Origin: Adiantum capillus-veneris
Lineage: Eukaryota > Streptophyta > Polypodiopsida > Polypodiales > Pteridaceae
DNA length: 60,000 bases
Direction of reading: 5' to 3'
NCBI GenBank assembly: GCA_014529385.2
Contig: CM043942.1
Coordinates: 48,778,244 to 48,838,243 of the forward strand
Made by a program: the position numbers and the translations under genes. Positions 23,168-35,050 of the stretch are shown here, in pieces. Under the pieces are notes generated by a model. That model made no database searches. It saw nothing but the letters and a program-made list of their open reading frames with translations, and was not told the origin of the DNA. The stretch's first letter is position 1, and each line of letters begins with the position of its first letter.

Positions 23168-26100
23168 CTAGGCCTTGACGAGTGAGGCATCATCGATAAG
23201 ATCTTGCACCATATCATCGTCTATCTCTAATCGCAGAAATAACTTTGCCCCAACTCGTTCTGGCAGATTGTCTTCATCCATTGCATCTTCATCTACAAGT
23301 GTGATATCTGCCTCGTCTACGTCATCCCTCGTATATCTGTCAGCTTCCTCTGCCATACCTTCGTCCATCTCATCTAATGTCACAATAGTATCTGCGTCGT
23401 CTGACCTACTTTCCTCCAAGAGCTCTTGCCCTTCAAATACTCGTTTATTTCTTGGAGCAACCTGAACCACAAACCACCATTGTCGCTCTCGAGGGTCCGG
23501 TACAAAGACCACTTGCTCGCAATGTTCGGGGAGAGCAAATGTGTCACTTGCATCTGTCCAAACCTTTGTAGAATCTATTTGCACAAGATTGTATCCATCT
23601 TTGCGTACCGTTGCATTGCGACCAGAAGTAATCACCTTGAACCGCTTCACATCCAACAAAAACATCTCAAACCGCCTAACTGACTTTCAGGATATCTGAC
23701 ACTAGACCACATTAATCCAAGTTGCTAGTGCTCTCATTCGTGTCTCTGGCATTGGCCCTGCTCTTTTGCATGAAACTAACAATTACCCCAGTGTCAAACA
23801 TGTTTCTTCTACTGTCAATTTGTTGTGTTATGAAATGCTTTCCATGCGACCACAGTGCCATGTATATATGATACCTCCAGTCACATCCAATAGCCAGCTC
23901 TTCCTCTTCTAGAGATATGGGTTCTCCGATCTGTCGAGCTGCTCTCATTGTCTTGTCCAACCATGCCATTGTAGGGAATTCAGGTAGAGGAGCGAGATAG
24001 TCTGGCAAGGGTAAGCCTCTAGTCATTCGGCTTCGCCTCCAATCGTGTCTCTCCCTATTGTGTCTCTCTTTCTCTTCTTCGTACCTTTCAAGCCATTTTT
24101 GCATCGGCTCTGAATTTAGTATACAGAACTTCATGATCTTTTCTCGCATGGCGTCGTTCATTTTCTTTGGCACCCCTTGCCCTTGTGGCTCCTCTCCCAC
24201 CAGTCTCGCATCCTCCTCATCGCTCCACAATCGAGGCATTTCTGGGTCAGAAACGGATAGAAATTTGGTCGTCAAGACAAGAGACTCTTGCACCAGCCAT
24301 CCTTCTGCCATGCTCCCCTTTGGACGCGCTTTTTGGCGAACAAAACCCTTAAGTATTTTCATGAACCGCTCTAGAAAGAACATCCAACGATCGTGGACTG
24401 TACCTGCCACTGCAACCTCTACATGGACGAGCAAGTGCATTTGGATAGTTAGGCAGCTCGTGGGTAGATACTTCTCAATCATGCAAACTACCTCAATGGA
24501 GTTAGCCTTTGCGACTGCAATAGATTCCTCTCGTATCTCCTTGGAAGAGATCCACCGCACTAGCTCTGAAATTGTGTATATGCAGGTCTGCACTTCCTCC
24601 ATTAAACACCCCTTGATTGCAACTGGAAGAATGAATTGCAAGAACTTATGCCAGTCGTGCGATTTCAGTCCTGACAGTTGATCGTCACATGGGTGAATGC
24701 TATCTTGAGACATCACATATATCCTGTTGGCGTCTTGAACTCTGAAATCACCCTTTTAACTTGTGGCTCCTCACTTTTTAGCAATACCCATGGTGCTCTT
24801 GGAAGCTTTGCTTGGCCAGCTGCATTGGTGAAAGGCCACATCTTTGGCATCTTTCCAACTGACTGCAAATCATCTCGTGAAGCTCCATTGTCTTTCATTC
24901 CCATGATTGTCTTCTAGAGGAGCTCTCCCACATTCTTGAATATATGCATTGAATCCAGCAAATGGTTAATTAGTAGATCACCCCAGTATGGCAACGTATG
25001 GAGAATGGACAAACGTTTCATTCCTAGAATAGGTTGCCCCTCATGTTGCTCCCATCGGCGACGCAACTCTTGTACATGCATAGGACGACATTCGAAGCGA
25101 CCAAGCTGACCTTCGCGGAAGTGATGGCCATCTGGAAGATAACGGTGGTGGCCTTGATAAATTGTATTTTGAAGCGAGGCAGAATAGCGCACATCCAAAT
25201 ACGGCCTGCAAATTGGACATGCATTGTATCCCGAAGTTGTAAGCCTTGCATATATTAAAGCATGATTCAGGCCAAGGCAAAGTGCTTGCGAATAGCGAGA
25301 ATTTTGTAAATCAAGAACCATTACCAGAAGCTTCTCTGTATCTGGACAATCATGCATAGTCCACACAAGAAGTCCATGGATCTTTGCATGCTCTTGTCCT
25401 ACAGGTTCAACCGCATTTGCTATGTCGATCCCATGCCATAACTTCTGGAGCTCGTGAACTAGTGGAGCTAGATAAACATCCATGTTTTTTGCCTTGAACT
25501 TACCAGGTACAGTCAAGCTTAATATCAAATGACCCTTCTTGATGGCAAGCCACGGCGGGAGGTTGTAATTGATAAGGCACACAGGCCAAGTGCTCCATGA
25601 CGATCTTCTCAAGACAAATGGATTGACTCCATCCATTGCCATGTCCAAACACAAATTGCGTGGTTCACTCTTAAAATGTGGCCAGGTATCTTCAATGTGC
25701 CTCCAAGCCTTTGAATAAACGGACACCCTAAATGTTGCGTCAGTGGATCTATTCGTAGAATGCCACTGCATCAACTTTGCAATGGAACCACAACGAAACA
25801 TGCTTTTTATCCTAAGAATAATAGGGAAATGCCGTAACACTTTAGCTGGCAGTGTCTCGCCAACCGCATCTTGTTTGTAGCGAATTGCTCCGCACTTAGG
25901 ACACGACAAAAAATCTACGAATTCATTGCAAAAAAGAATGCAATCATTTGGACATGCATGAATCTTGTTGTAGTCCAAGCCAACTGAGGTCAATAGTTGC
26001 TTTGCGTCTGGCCTAGAGGGGGGCATTTCATTGCCAGCCGGGAGAAGTTTCTCCTGCAACAACCTGTTTAAGCCACATTAAATTAGAAATCTCCCTAAGC

Positions 26101-26404
26101 ACGTCACCATTGCAATCGAAAAATCTCTTTTGTAAATTACGTACCTAAACAAAGCAGTGACGCTTGCATCTGACCACTCATACACTGACTGAAGATTCAA
26201 AAACGCCAGACAAGTACGAAGCAAAGATATTTTGGCGCCTTCATAGATTGGTTGATGTGCCAACTTCCTCAACATGTCTTCAGGAGATAGGCGCACGACT
26301 TCTGGTGCTGCTTCGTTAGCATTCTCCTCGCTTGTCTAGAAGAAGGCATCCAACATCTCCTCCATGCTGTCGTCTTCTGTCTGTAAGCCCTTTTCTTCTT
26401 CCAT
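23168..26404 (-). pseudogene. Tnp2-type CACTA transposase
   Basis: ATG at 26404. Exon 1 (26404-26145) contains QPIYEGAKISLLRTCLAFLN and an in-frame TAG at 26336. The intron (GTACGT to AACAG, 26144-26064) splices in phase to exon 2, LLQEKLLPAGNEMPPSR ... KKIHACPNDCILF-type core (here NKIHACPNDCILF), LSCPKCGAIRYK, the DG-V-NPF motif (MDGVNPF) and WTMHDCPDTEKL, typical of Tnp2. A TAG at 24914 replaces the Trp of LLWKTI, and there is a frameshift near 24715. Then comes the DUF4218-like part (HDWHKFLQFILPVAIKG; MHLLVHVEVAVAG ... LERFMKILKGFVRQKARPKG) and finally a DUF4216-like end (LPEHCEQVVFVPDPRERQWW, 23665-23168). Catalyses transposition in the family; this copy cannot encode the whole protein. 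Confidence 0.9.
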
Positions 26405-26426
26405 CCTTGGCTCTATATTGGTCAGA

Positions 26427-26590
26427 GAAAAAAAATACTTTCCAGTGGCTCTCTGCCTAGTCTAGCGCGATAGACTGATGAATTGGAGATAAGCTGTCCA
26501 AAAATAGAGAAAAAAATACTTTCCAGTGGCTCTCTGCCTAGTCTATCGCGATAGACTGATGAATTGGAGATAGACTCACAATCAGGCAAA
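26427..26590. repeat. 81-bp direct duplication
   Basis: The block TACTTTCCAGTGGCTCTCTG followed by CCTAGTCTA(T/G)CGCGATAGACTGATGAATTGG starts at 26436 and again at 26517. The first copy has one base change in the palindrome (TCTAGCGCGATAGA). The second copy runs into the left arm of the large inverted repeat. Confidence 0.85.
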
Positions 26591-28184
26591 ACCCCTCATA
26601 CCACATGTAAAACACATCAATTCAAGGCTGCTCCCAAAAATTGAGTGTACTTGGACACCTGCTTCACCACCAAACCTCAAGTGTGGTGTTTAGAGTCTAA
26701 GTTCAGAGACACAGTGGTAAAAAGACCTTGACCAATATTCCAAACATTGCACAACTTTGTGTATTCACTATACAGAGGATAAGGAAACTAGTTGTGAAGA
26801 GAACTTTGTAAAAAGACTAAAACTGGGAAACTTTATGAGCCTATCGCGATAGGTTGGGGATATTTATCTGTGGACCTTATTTTGCAAATCCCTCCTAGGG
26901 ATAGCTTAAGCAGAGCCTACATAGCATACACACCAAATTTCAAGGTGTTTGGATCACTAGAAGTGAATCTAAAGCCCAGATAGAGATTGAGGTTCTGACA
27001 AAAACACTAAAAATGGCCCAAAACACAAACCAAGTGTCCAAATTGCATGAAATTTGAGGGATAGACACAAGAGAGTAAGGGGAATCTAAAAGTGAAGTCA
27101 CAATTTTGAGTTGACTTTTCCTGTGTGTGTGTGTGTGGTGTCTCTGAACTTAGACTCTAAACACCACACTTGAGGTTTGGTGGTCAAGCAGGTGTCCAAG
27201 TACACTCAATTTTTGGGAGCAGCCTTGTATTGATGTGTTTTACATGTGGTATGAGGGGTTTTGCCTGATTGTGAGTCTATCTCCAATTCATCAGTCTATC
27301 GCGATAGACTAGGCAGATATGGTCTAACTGACGAAGTAAAAGTCCAAACCACTTGAAAATTGGCAGGAGGACTAAGGAGAGGTGTTGGAACACAGTGGTA
27401 TAGTCAAAGTTCAAGTTTGACCTATAAAAGGGGTACTTGCTGAGTCTATCGCGATACACTCAAAGCAGGGCCAAAGAAACTGAATTTTTCAAAACCCTCT
27501 AGAGCATAGCTTGTTTAGCCTCTCAGGAGGTTACACACAAAATTTGGTGGATTTTGGACATTGGGAAGTCATCCTATGTCTATTTTCTAGTGATCAGATA
27601 GACTTAGAATTCTAGAGTTGAAGTTAAAGACCTAAGAAAAAGTCCAAAACAAGTGGAAATTGGTGAGCAAGGTGTACAGAGCATAGGGAACACAGTGGTG
27701 AAGAGAAATCTGGAAAATTTTCAAAACTGAAGAATTTGCTGAGTCTATCGCGATAGACAAGGGTTTTTTCACAAAAATTGAAATTTTTGAAAATTGACCT
27801 TAGGGCCTTGTTCTACATGTTGTTGTGAGCCTATGGTTAAAATTTGAGTAAATTTGGAGTATTGTAAGTGCATCTAAGAGGATTACTTCACAAAAGAGAC
27901 TGTTGTTTGATGCAAGTTACAAAGGAAAGTATTCCAAATTGGTTGAAACTTGGTGAGTAGTATCTCAAGAGAAGGGGGAACTCAAATCTGTGAAAACAGT
28001 TGAAAAACTGTATCCCAGTAACATTCTGGTGAGTCTATCGCGATAGGCTCAAAAATTCACTAGAAAAATCAAAATTCAAATCTGACTTCATATTTGGGTT
28101 CAAAAGGCCCATTATACCCTGTAAACAAAGTTTGAGTGCATTTGGACATCTGCAAGGGGTACTTGGTGAGTCTATCGCAATAGA
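26461..28184. repeat. spaced array of the palindrome TCTATCGCGATAGA
   Basis: Palindrome centres at about 26467, 26548, 26846, 27301, 27451, 27750, 28040 and 28177. Intervals after the 81-bp duplication are about 298, 455, 150, 299, 290 and 137, close to multiples of 150. Most copies are preceded by GGTGAG or GCTGAG. Flanking words such as GGAACACAGTGG recur between them, so this is an old tandem repeat of about 150/300 bp in which the CpG-containing palindrome has been kept best. No coding capacity. Confidence 0.8.
26534..27316. repeat. 179-bp near-perfect inverted repeat with 425-bp spacer
   Basis: Left arm 26534-26712 begins CTGCCTAGTCTATCGCGATA and ends AGTTCAGAGACAC. The right arm 27138-27316 is its reverse complement with about two mismatches by eye. 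The arms end abruptly at CTGCCTAG on both sides. The spacer holds one more CCTATCGCGATAGG. No target-site duplication is evident at the ends, so a simple MITE is not proven. A transcript would fold into a long hairpin. Confidence 0.9.
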
Positions 28185-28600
28185 CAACTGAGGAAAAAAT
28201 TTTGAGAAATTTTTTGAAACCAAGTATACCACTGGGTTTATCATTGCCTAAGGAGTGCACACACCAATTTTGGGCTCAAACTGACCACTTGCAAAAACAT
28301 CAGATAGAGCAACTTTCCAAATTACATCTCACTGTTTTGGTCATAACTTTCACATACGGACTCCGATTCCAAAACTTTTTTTATCAAAACGTAGCTTGAG
28401 AGCAGCACTACAGATCTTAGAGTAAAATGACCTCAAAATGCATCCGAAAGTCAGGGGGTGTCTAAAACCGACAATTTGAGAGAATTGTGAGAAAACGCTC
28501 ACGGTTTTGGACATAGTTTTGGATTTTCCTTGACCAAAACACTTGAACACACTGAGAGAGGTATTACTACAACAAGCTAGATCTGTTAAACCTAGAGTTC

Positions 28601-31600
28601 ATGTCTACATCAGACTCAGACTCAGCTTATACAAGCACATGGATTGCAGGGATAGATGAGAACCCGCCCAGAATAGATCTTCCAAACCTATAGTACATAA
28701 AGACCAATTTTGTGGAGAGAGTTTGGACGTATAACCATGAGAGTGAAGGACTATATAGGTATGTTAATGGAGATCAATTCAACCTTTACAGTTGCTTAGA
28801 GCCTTACCCAGATGAGCTGACAGAGTACAAGCTCTTATATGTCTATACATACGAGGTCGACCGACAATGGACATCTTTATTTGTTGACAAGTATGGACGA
28901 GAATATAGAGCTGTAGAAAGCACAAATCCGCGAACCAAATTAGATATGAGTGGATATTTGGTCAATGAAGGACCTCAGATACATCCACCAAACACAAGAA
29001 CCTCTAAGAGAATTCCAAAGAGGGGACCACCACCTGGATTTCCCCCTAGAGCGATAACGAGAGATGAAACGATACCAGAGAGGAGTATGATTCCATACTT
29101 TGCACCCCAAAGTATAAGACCATATCAACTAAGAAAATGGGTAAATAGAAAGTACAATGACATAGGAGACCCATACACCCATGTATCGGCTTTCAAGCAA
29201 GTCCTACGAGTAGAACGAGTAGAGGACTTCCACACGCAGTATGAGGGTTTTGGACTTACATTGGAGGACAATGCACAAGCATGGTTTGAACTATTGAACC
29301 GGAGAGAGTTCACAACCATTGAGAAAATGTTGGATGAATTTGTTCAAGAATTCACCAAGAGAGGCACAAAACATAACACCCTTCCTAAGATTTAGGAATT
29401 TAAACAAGGCGAAACGGAAACAATGCGACATGCAATACTGCGTTTCAAGCAATATGTTGCTATATGTCCTACCCAAGAGTTACCCACGCCAGAACGTCAG
29501 ATCCTATGCTTCATCAGAGGGCTTAGGAATGAGAACCTCCGAAAGGAACTATACATGAAAAGATACCAAACCTTGGAGGAGGTGACCAAAGCGGCAGTTG
29601 ACCTAGTTGACAATTTTGAATTCTATGCAGATGGTCAGAAGAAGATGAATGATGCGAGTGAGAAAAAGAAAACCGCTGATCTTGAGTATCAAAGAGGGAA
29701 TCTAGGACAAAACCAAGTAAATGTTGAGGAGAAAATCATAGAGAATGTGATGCAACGCATCAACCACTCTGACAGAGTACCAGCCTATAGAATTCCTCAA
29801 CAACGAAGGTGCATGACATGTGGAGGGGACCATCCAACGCAACATTGTCCTGACTATAGACCTAAGACTCCACCAGAGTTTGAGCATGTTATGTCTCAAC
29901 CACCAAGATATCATCCTGTAGCGGAACAAGTATTCTTAAGTGAAAGACCCATAGCTGCTAGAAATGCATATGTGAGTCATGAGCTTCAAATAGAAAGAAA
30001 TGTGGTAGATCAGGGGCCACTTCAAGGTCAATATCAAGTATTGCCACAACAACCAATACGTCCATGTGACAGATGTGGTAGTAGTGATCACTTGATTAAG
30101 GATTGTCCACACCATGATATCATGATAAATGTATATTGTAATGAGTGTGCAATCACACATATGATTCTGGATTGTCCTAAGAATCCAAGAAAGAAAGGTA
30201 AAATGCAACCACATGTTACCTTTATTTCTACCAGCAAATCAGAAATAGAACAAGCCGCAACAAAAGGAGAGACGACAACAACAACAGAGCAAGAAACAAT
30301 TGCAAAAGAACAAGTGATTAAACAACAAGAAGATGAAAGTAAGCAAGTTGCTCCACTAAACGTTGTCACAAGAGCTCAAGCAAAAGTACAAGAGCAGAAG
30401 TCTACAGATGGAGAGACTAGTAAGAGTTCCAAAAGCCATAGAAACTCTAGACGAGCAAGAAGGACTAGAATGAAAGCGAGACTAGAAAGGGAAAAAGGAG
30501 AAGAAAAGGTTATTACAACTGAGTTGGAAACAACTCAAGAGCAACAGACACAGCAAAGGGAAGATGAAACCCTTAAACCAGCTAAAGCACCCAAGAGTGC
30601 TAGTTCAGAAGGATCTGTCCTAGTGGACAAAGTGAATGAGCTTTTAGACGCGATTTTACAGGCTTATGAGGCTAGATTGGCAAATAGACAGACCTTAGAA
30701 CAAAGATGGATGACTTATCCTTATCCTGAACTAGAGAAGCAGAGGCTAGAAATGTGTAAGCAGCTCATTGAAACTGCTCAAGCATTGCTAGAACCACCTC
30801 CACCAGAATTGAAGGATAGGATAGTCACCCCAGTGCACAAAGATGAGAGCATTAAAGTAGACGAATTTCCTAGAGAAGAGGTGGATCATAGGGAAGAACC
30901 ACTGCCAAGGTCGCAAGACTCGAGGGTTGTCCAAAATACAACAGATGAATCAATGAGGGATTTCCCACCCTATGTTCCTATAGTTGAGGAGCAGTGGCCA
31001 GAGGAGTTATGGAAGGCTGTTTGAGATGCCCAAAAAAGAGAAGAGGATGCTGGACCAACACCATTTCCTGAAATCACATTAGATAGACCACAAATGAGTG
31101 TTAATGCGAGGTCATATCATGGTGACATAGGATTGATAGCCTCCAAAGACAGTAGACCTGCATCGTTAAGAACTTTGCCACAGTACATGGGAGATTTTGA
31201 GGCAAAGTCTGAGATTGTGAGAGTTCCATCACAGAGGCTAGGAGGGACAAAAGAATTGGACACAAAAATTTTGACTGACTTGCTATCCACGCCAATGAAG
31301 TGCACAAAATTACGTTGGCAGAACTTTTAAAAATCAGGCCAAGTATGTGGACGGATATAGGAAAATGCTTGGAAAAAATTGGGATCAAAAGCCCGTTAAG
31401 GTTCCTGGAAAAAGAGCTAGATGAGATCGAGAAGCCTAGATCAAATGTAAGACCGGTACCTCTGAACAAAGTAGGAGAGTACTTTGAAGGAGAAGATGGT
31501 AATGCCACTTTGCCTATCGAGTACAATGGGATTGAAACGAAAGCTATACTTGACAGTGGAGCATGAATTTCCATAGCAACAAAACGAATATGGGAGAAAT

Positions 31601-33423
31601 GGGATAGGCCCGCCTTTAGAACAACCAGAATAAAATTACAGTTAGCTGATGGGCATGTGGAAAGACCCATGGGATTGCTAGAAGCTATAGTGGTGTCTTC
31701 TTGTGGTATAGAGTATGCGCATACTTTTGCCATAGTTGACTTTGGCAAAAAAAATAACTATGAAATCATCCTTGGAAGACCATTCATGAGGCAACTCAAG
31801 ATGGTACAAGATTGGGGTTATGATTATCTATACTTGAGACATGCTGAGACCACAACACATGTAAATATGAGAAATCATAGTTACCAAGATGTAGCTAGAA
31901 CGCCCGTGGAAGATTTTGATTCTGCAACACAAAGTGGATCAACAGACCATCTGCGGATGGGCAAAAAGAAAGAAATCTGGATGTGCGGAGCATCGGAGTG
32001 TAGTGACTTTGGGAGAAATGAGAATTCCTTAGAGAGGGTCTTAGAAAATGATGCTTACATAAGAGAACCTTTTCCGGAAGAGGCATTAGAATCGCTAGAG
32101 TGGACTCAGATATTGGCTACTTTGGATGTCTGTGTTAATGAGACCACGCCAACAAAATTTTGCGATGAGAATGGGAATGACATAGTCCCCTACTACATGC
32201 TAAGGGTTATGGGTGAGACAGATGACGAATCTGAGTATGAGTTCAAAACAGGGTTATCAGCTATGGGGATAACACAAAACCAGATACCTAGCCTGAATAC
32301 TGGTCATATAGAAATAGGTGCTCTTTGCGATCAGTGTGCGATAACACACTTGATTACAAACTGTCCAACTCGAATGCATAGTACAAAGGAGGAGCCGCAA
32401 GTCAACAAAGCAAAGTTGCAGGAAGAAGGGCTAAGATCCAAAGAAGATGCTTCAGGTCCAGTGCCTACAAACGAGCAATATGAAGACTTGGAATCAATCA
32501 AAGAAGAGGTGCAGCAAGTGACAGAAAGTTCAGACACTATTGGTGACATTTCAACAGTTGAAGTCGAGGAAGAAGAGCCTATGACTCTACAGGAACCAAA
32601 TACTGATTTTGTCTCTCCAAAAGACATATCAGAGGAAATGGTGGTCAAGCAGGAGCTAGAACACACAGATAAAGTCAGAAGTGTGAAAAATGGAGAAGAA
32701 GACGACAAGGAGTCTAGGCCAAAGATTGCTCAAGTCACTCAAGAGAACACAGGCAATCTAGTACCAAAGAAGATCAACTTTTTGCTAAGTGCACAAGACG
32801 GAGTCAAGATGAATTTTATGGTAGAAATTGATACAAATTCCACGCCTAATGTTATGTCATATGGCATGTGGCTACTTCTAGGTAAGCCACAGCTTTATGA
32901 TATTCAGATAAAGGTAAATCTCTCACCTGAAGTAGATGTTATAAGTATGGGGATTGCTAAATCTACTCTCCAACTACACTCACAGAATGTCCAAGCAAAA
33001 TTCTTGGTAGTAGATTCTCAACAAATGGGAACACACTTGATTTTGTCCAAGCCATGGACACAAGTCTGTGAAGACGAGCCTGAATCTTCAACAATGGTCA
33101 TCACGACAAGCTATCAAGTGGCAACAGAGGTTAAGCCTACAACAGTTCAAAGATTCTTGGCTATTAAAAAAGGCAAAGCTAAAGTAAGCCCATAGTCTCT
33201 AGCCCAGCGAATGCAAGTGCAAGACAAAGCCTCTACATCAAAAGCCAAACCATCAACAAAACAATGGAAACCCAAGAAAAAAGTCTATCAACCGAAGTTT
33301 CCATCGCCCGAAAGTCTCCAAAGGAAGTCAAAACAGGTCAACCAAGTGCTAGTATCCAAAGCACAGATTAAAGTTAATGATCCAATTTGGATACAATCAC
33401 AGGAACAAGATAGACTTTGCTGA
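28601..33423 (+). pseudogene. gypsy-type gag-protease element without RT
   Basis: Reading from ATG 28601: gag (YQLRKWVNRKYNDIGDPYTH ... AWFELLNRREF ... ICPTQELPTPERQ), three zinc knuckles (CMTCGGDHPTQHC, CDRCGSSDHLIKDC, CNECAITHMILDC at 29.8-30.2 kb), a Gln/Lys/Glu-rich spacer, a retropepsin (AILDSGA ... IILGRPFMRQ, 31.55-31.8 kb), a fourth knuckle (CDQCAITHLITNC, 32.33 kb) and a second protease-like fold (FMVEIDTNSTPNVMS ... LILSKPW, 32.8-33.06 kb) whose DTNS replaces DTGS. In-frame stops: TAG 28691, TAG 29393, TGA 31022, TGA 31564, TAG 33193; one frameshift near 31295. No RT or integrase follows before the junction near 33.41 kb. Either truncated or a non-autonomous design. Confidence 0.8.
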
Positions 33424-34676
33424 GCAAAGACAACAATTTTGTGCGGGATTACCTGAAGAGATGGCCGAATACATCAACTCTCAATGTCCCGGTACTATTA
33501 CCGAAGTAATCCACCACACCATGGTTGCTTCACGCATCAATTTCCATCAAGGGGCTAGACGTAATGTCAAGCCCATGGAAAACAAAGATAAAAATGATGC
33601 AAAGGGGAAATCCAATGCTCAAAATAATTCCCAAGGCACTTCCAACAACAACAATAACAACAACAACAATCGGTCCAAGGATAAGGGAGTTTACAAAGGT
33701 AAAAACAAACTCTCTCCTGAAGAGCTTGAAGCTTTTCGCAAGGACCATAAGTGTTTCAAGTGTGGGGAGCAAGGACATGGCTATCGTTCTTGCCCCAAGA
33801 AGAATACTCGCAATGAGACTCCTAGGGCTTCCACCATCGAAGCTCCAAAAGAGGATGCTCATTGCAAAGGATCATCACTTTCCTATGCGTGGGGAAAGGT
33901 AAGAGAGCATGATGTCTTCATCTTGTTTGACACAGGCTCTACTCTCAACTTCATATCAATAGAGTTGGCCACCAATTTGGGCATTCAAGCTTTTGAGATG
34001 GGAGATAGAGTAACAGCTGATGCAGCTTTCAAGGGACAACAAGCCTCCGTTACTCCCTTGATTGGGAAGTTGAGGCTTCATGTCTAAAGCTATGTCAACA
34101 AAGAAGACCTCTTCATCTCTCCTCTCCAACATCAGGATGTTATCCTAGGGGCACCATGGTTTGATCGCATGGCTGCCAACATGAAGTTCCCTGAAAAGAG
34201 AATTTACTTCACCTACAGGGGAAAGAACATGTATATAGATGCTAGTGAGAGTGGTCTCACTATTCCACTTGTAAATCCTCTTTCTTTTGATAAATCAATG
34301 AAGAGCTCAGTTTCTGCGTACATGATTTATGTCAAAGAGTCTCTAAAAGCTAATAATGTTTCATCAACTGAAAATGATAGGAATCAAGAAGAGTTAGACT
34401 TGTCTACTTTTCTAAAAGGATTCCAAGATGTGTTCATCGATGATATCCCTATGGACCTACCTCCAAAACGAGGGGATGATGACCATCGTATTGAGCTCCT
34501 TCCAGGAAGCTCACCACCTAACAAACCTCCTTATCGAGTCTCACAAGCTCAACAAGAGGAGATTATGAGGCAAGTACAGGAATTGGTAGACAAAGGGATG
34601 GTGAGGCCTAGTTCCTCTCCCTTTTGTTCTCTAGTCCTTTTAGTGCAAAAGAAAGATGGTACATACCGTTATCTCA
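33409..34676 (+). pseudogene. truncated second gypsy element: gag end, protease, start of RT
   Basis: Gag C-terminus (QRQQFCAGLPEEMAEYINS), an Asn-run spacer (SNNNNNNNNN), one zinc knuckle CFKCGEQGHGYRSC (about 33.75 kb), retropepsin FDTGSTLNFISIELATNLGI (about 33.93 kb), an in-frame TAA at 34085, the second protease motif VILGAPWFDRMAAN, then a linker and the RT N-terminus (HRIELLPGSSPPNKPPYR ... GMVRPSSSPFCSLVLLVQKK). It stops at about 34676, where the palindromic-repeat family begins (GGAGCCATATGGC). The left edge, joined to the preceding element, is approximate. Confidence 0.85.
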
Positions 34677-34940
34677 ACAAGGAGCCATATGGCAATAAGG
34701 CCATAGGGTGGTCTAGTTGCCTTGTGTACTACATACAGGATTTGTATGTGCTACATACAAAGATGACCGAATGGCTCTCTATTCGCATCTTGTGGCCCCA
34801 TGTTCATAATCTCACATTTGTGAATCCTTACATTAAAAGGGATAAAATCTTTCTAAATAAAAAAACTAAAAATTTGGCACATCAAGCTCATGTGCTACTC
34901 ATAACTCTAATAGAAAAATTATAACACTTTCACATCTTCA
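34677..34940. repeat. dispersed repeat copy, matched at 40.32-40.92 kb
   Basis: Starts with a palindromic unit (CATATGGCAATAAGGCCATAG) and continues with ACAAAGATGAC...ATGGCTCTCTA and TTTGGCACATCAA. The same order of blocks occurs at about 40320-40920, where extra sequence of roughly 300 bases separates the halves. Confidence 0.75.
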
Positions 34941-35050
34941 TGTATGTTGAAAACATAAGCACTCTTACAAAGGTTTTTCTATACACAAAGATCATTTGTA
35001 AATGCCATAACATTACAACATTTTGTTCCATCATCTCTACAAATGTGAAC

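Larger units (their letters stand above)
19957..26404 (-). mobile_element. CACTA (En/Spm-like) DNA transposon, one end identified
   Basis: The element begins at 19957 with CACTACAAAAA and a G run, the standard CACTA terminus, directly abutting gypsy gag sequence. Inside are two minus-strand genes in the usual En/Spm order: tnp2-type transposase first, then a Transposase_24/TnpA-like gene. The far terminus (a matching TTTTTGTAGTG) was not found by eye between 26.4 and 28.6 kb, so the right boundary given is only the start of the transposase frame. The element is nested in the gypsy and is itself degenerate. Confidence 0.75.

Noticed and set aside
28691-31566. Programmed stop-codon readthrough in the gag-protease element
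   Set aside because: Five stops at unrelated positions, including one next to the protease active site, plus a frameshift, fit decay better than recoding.
30088-32708. Antisense frames of 90-125 codons within the gag-protease element
   Set aside because: Shadows of a long open frame with biased composition; no independent motifs.
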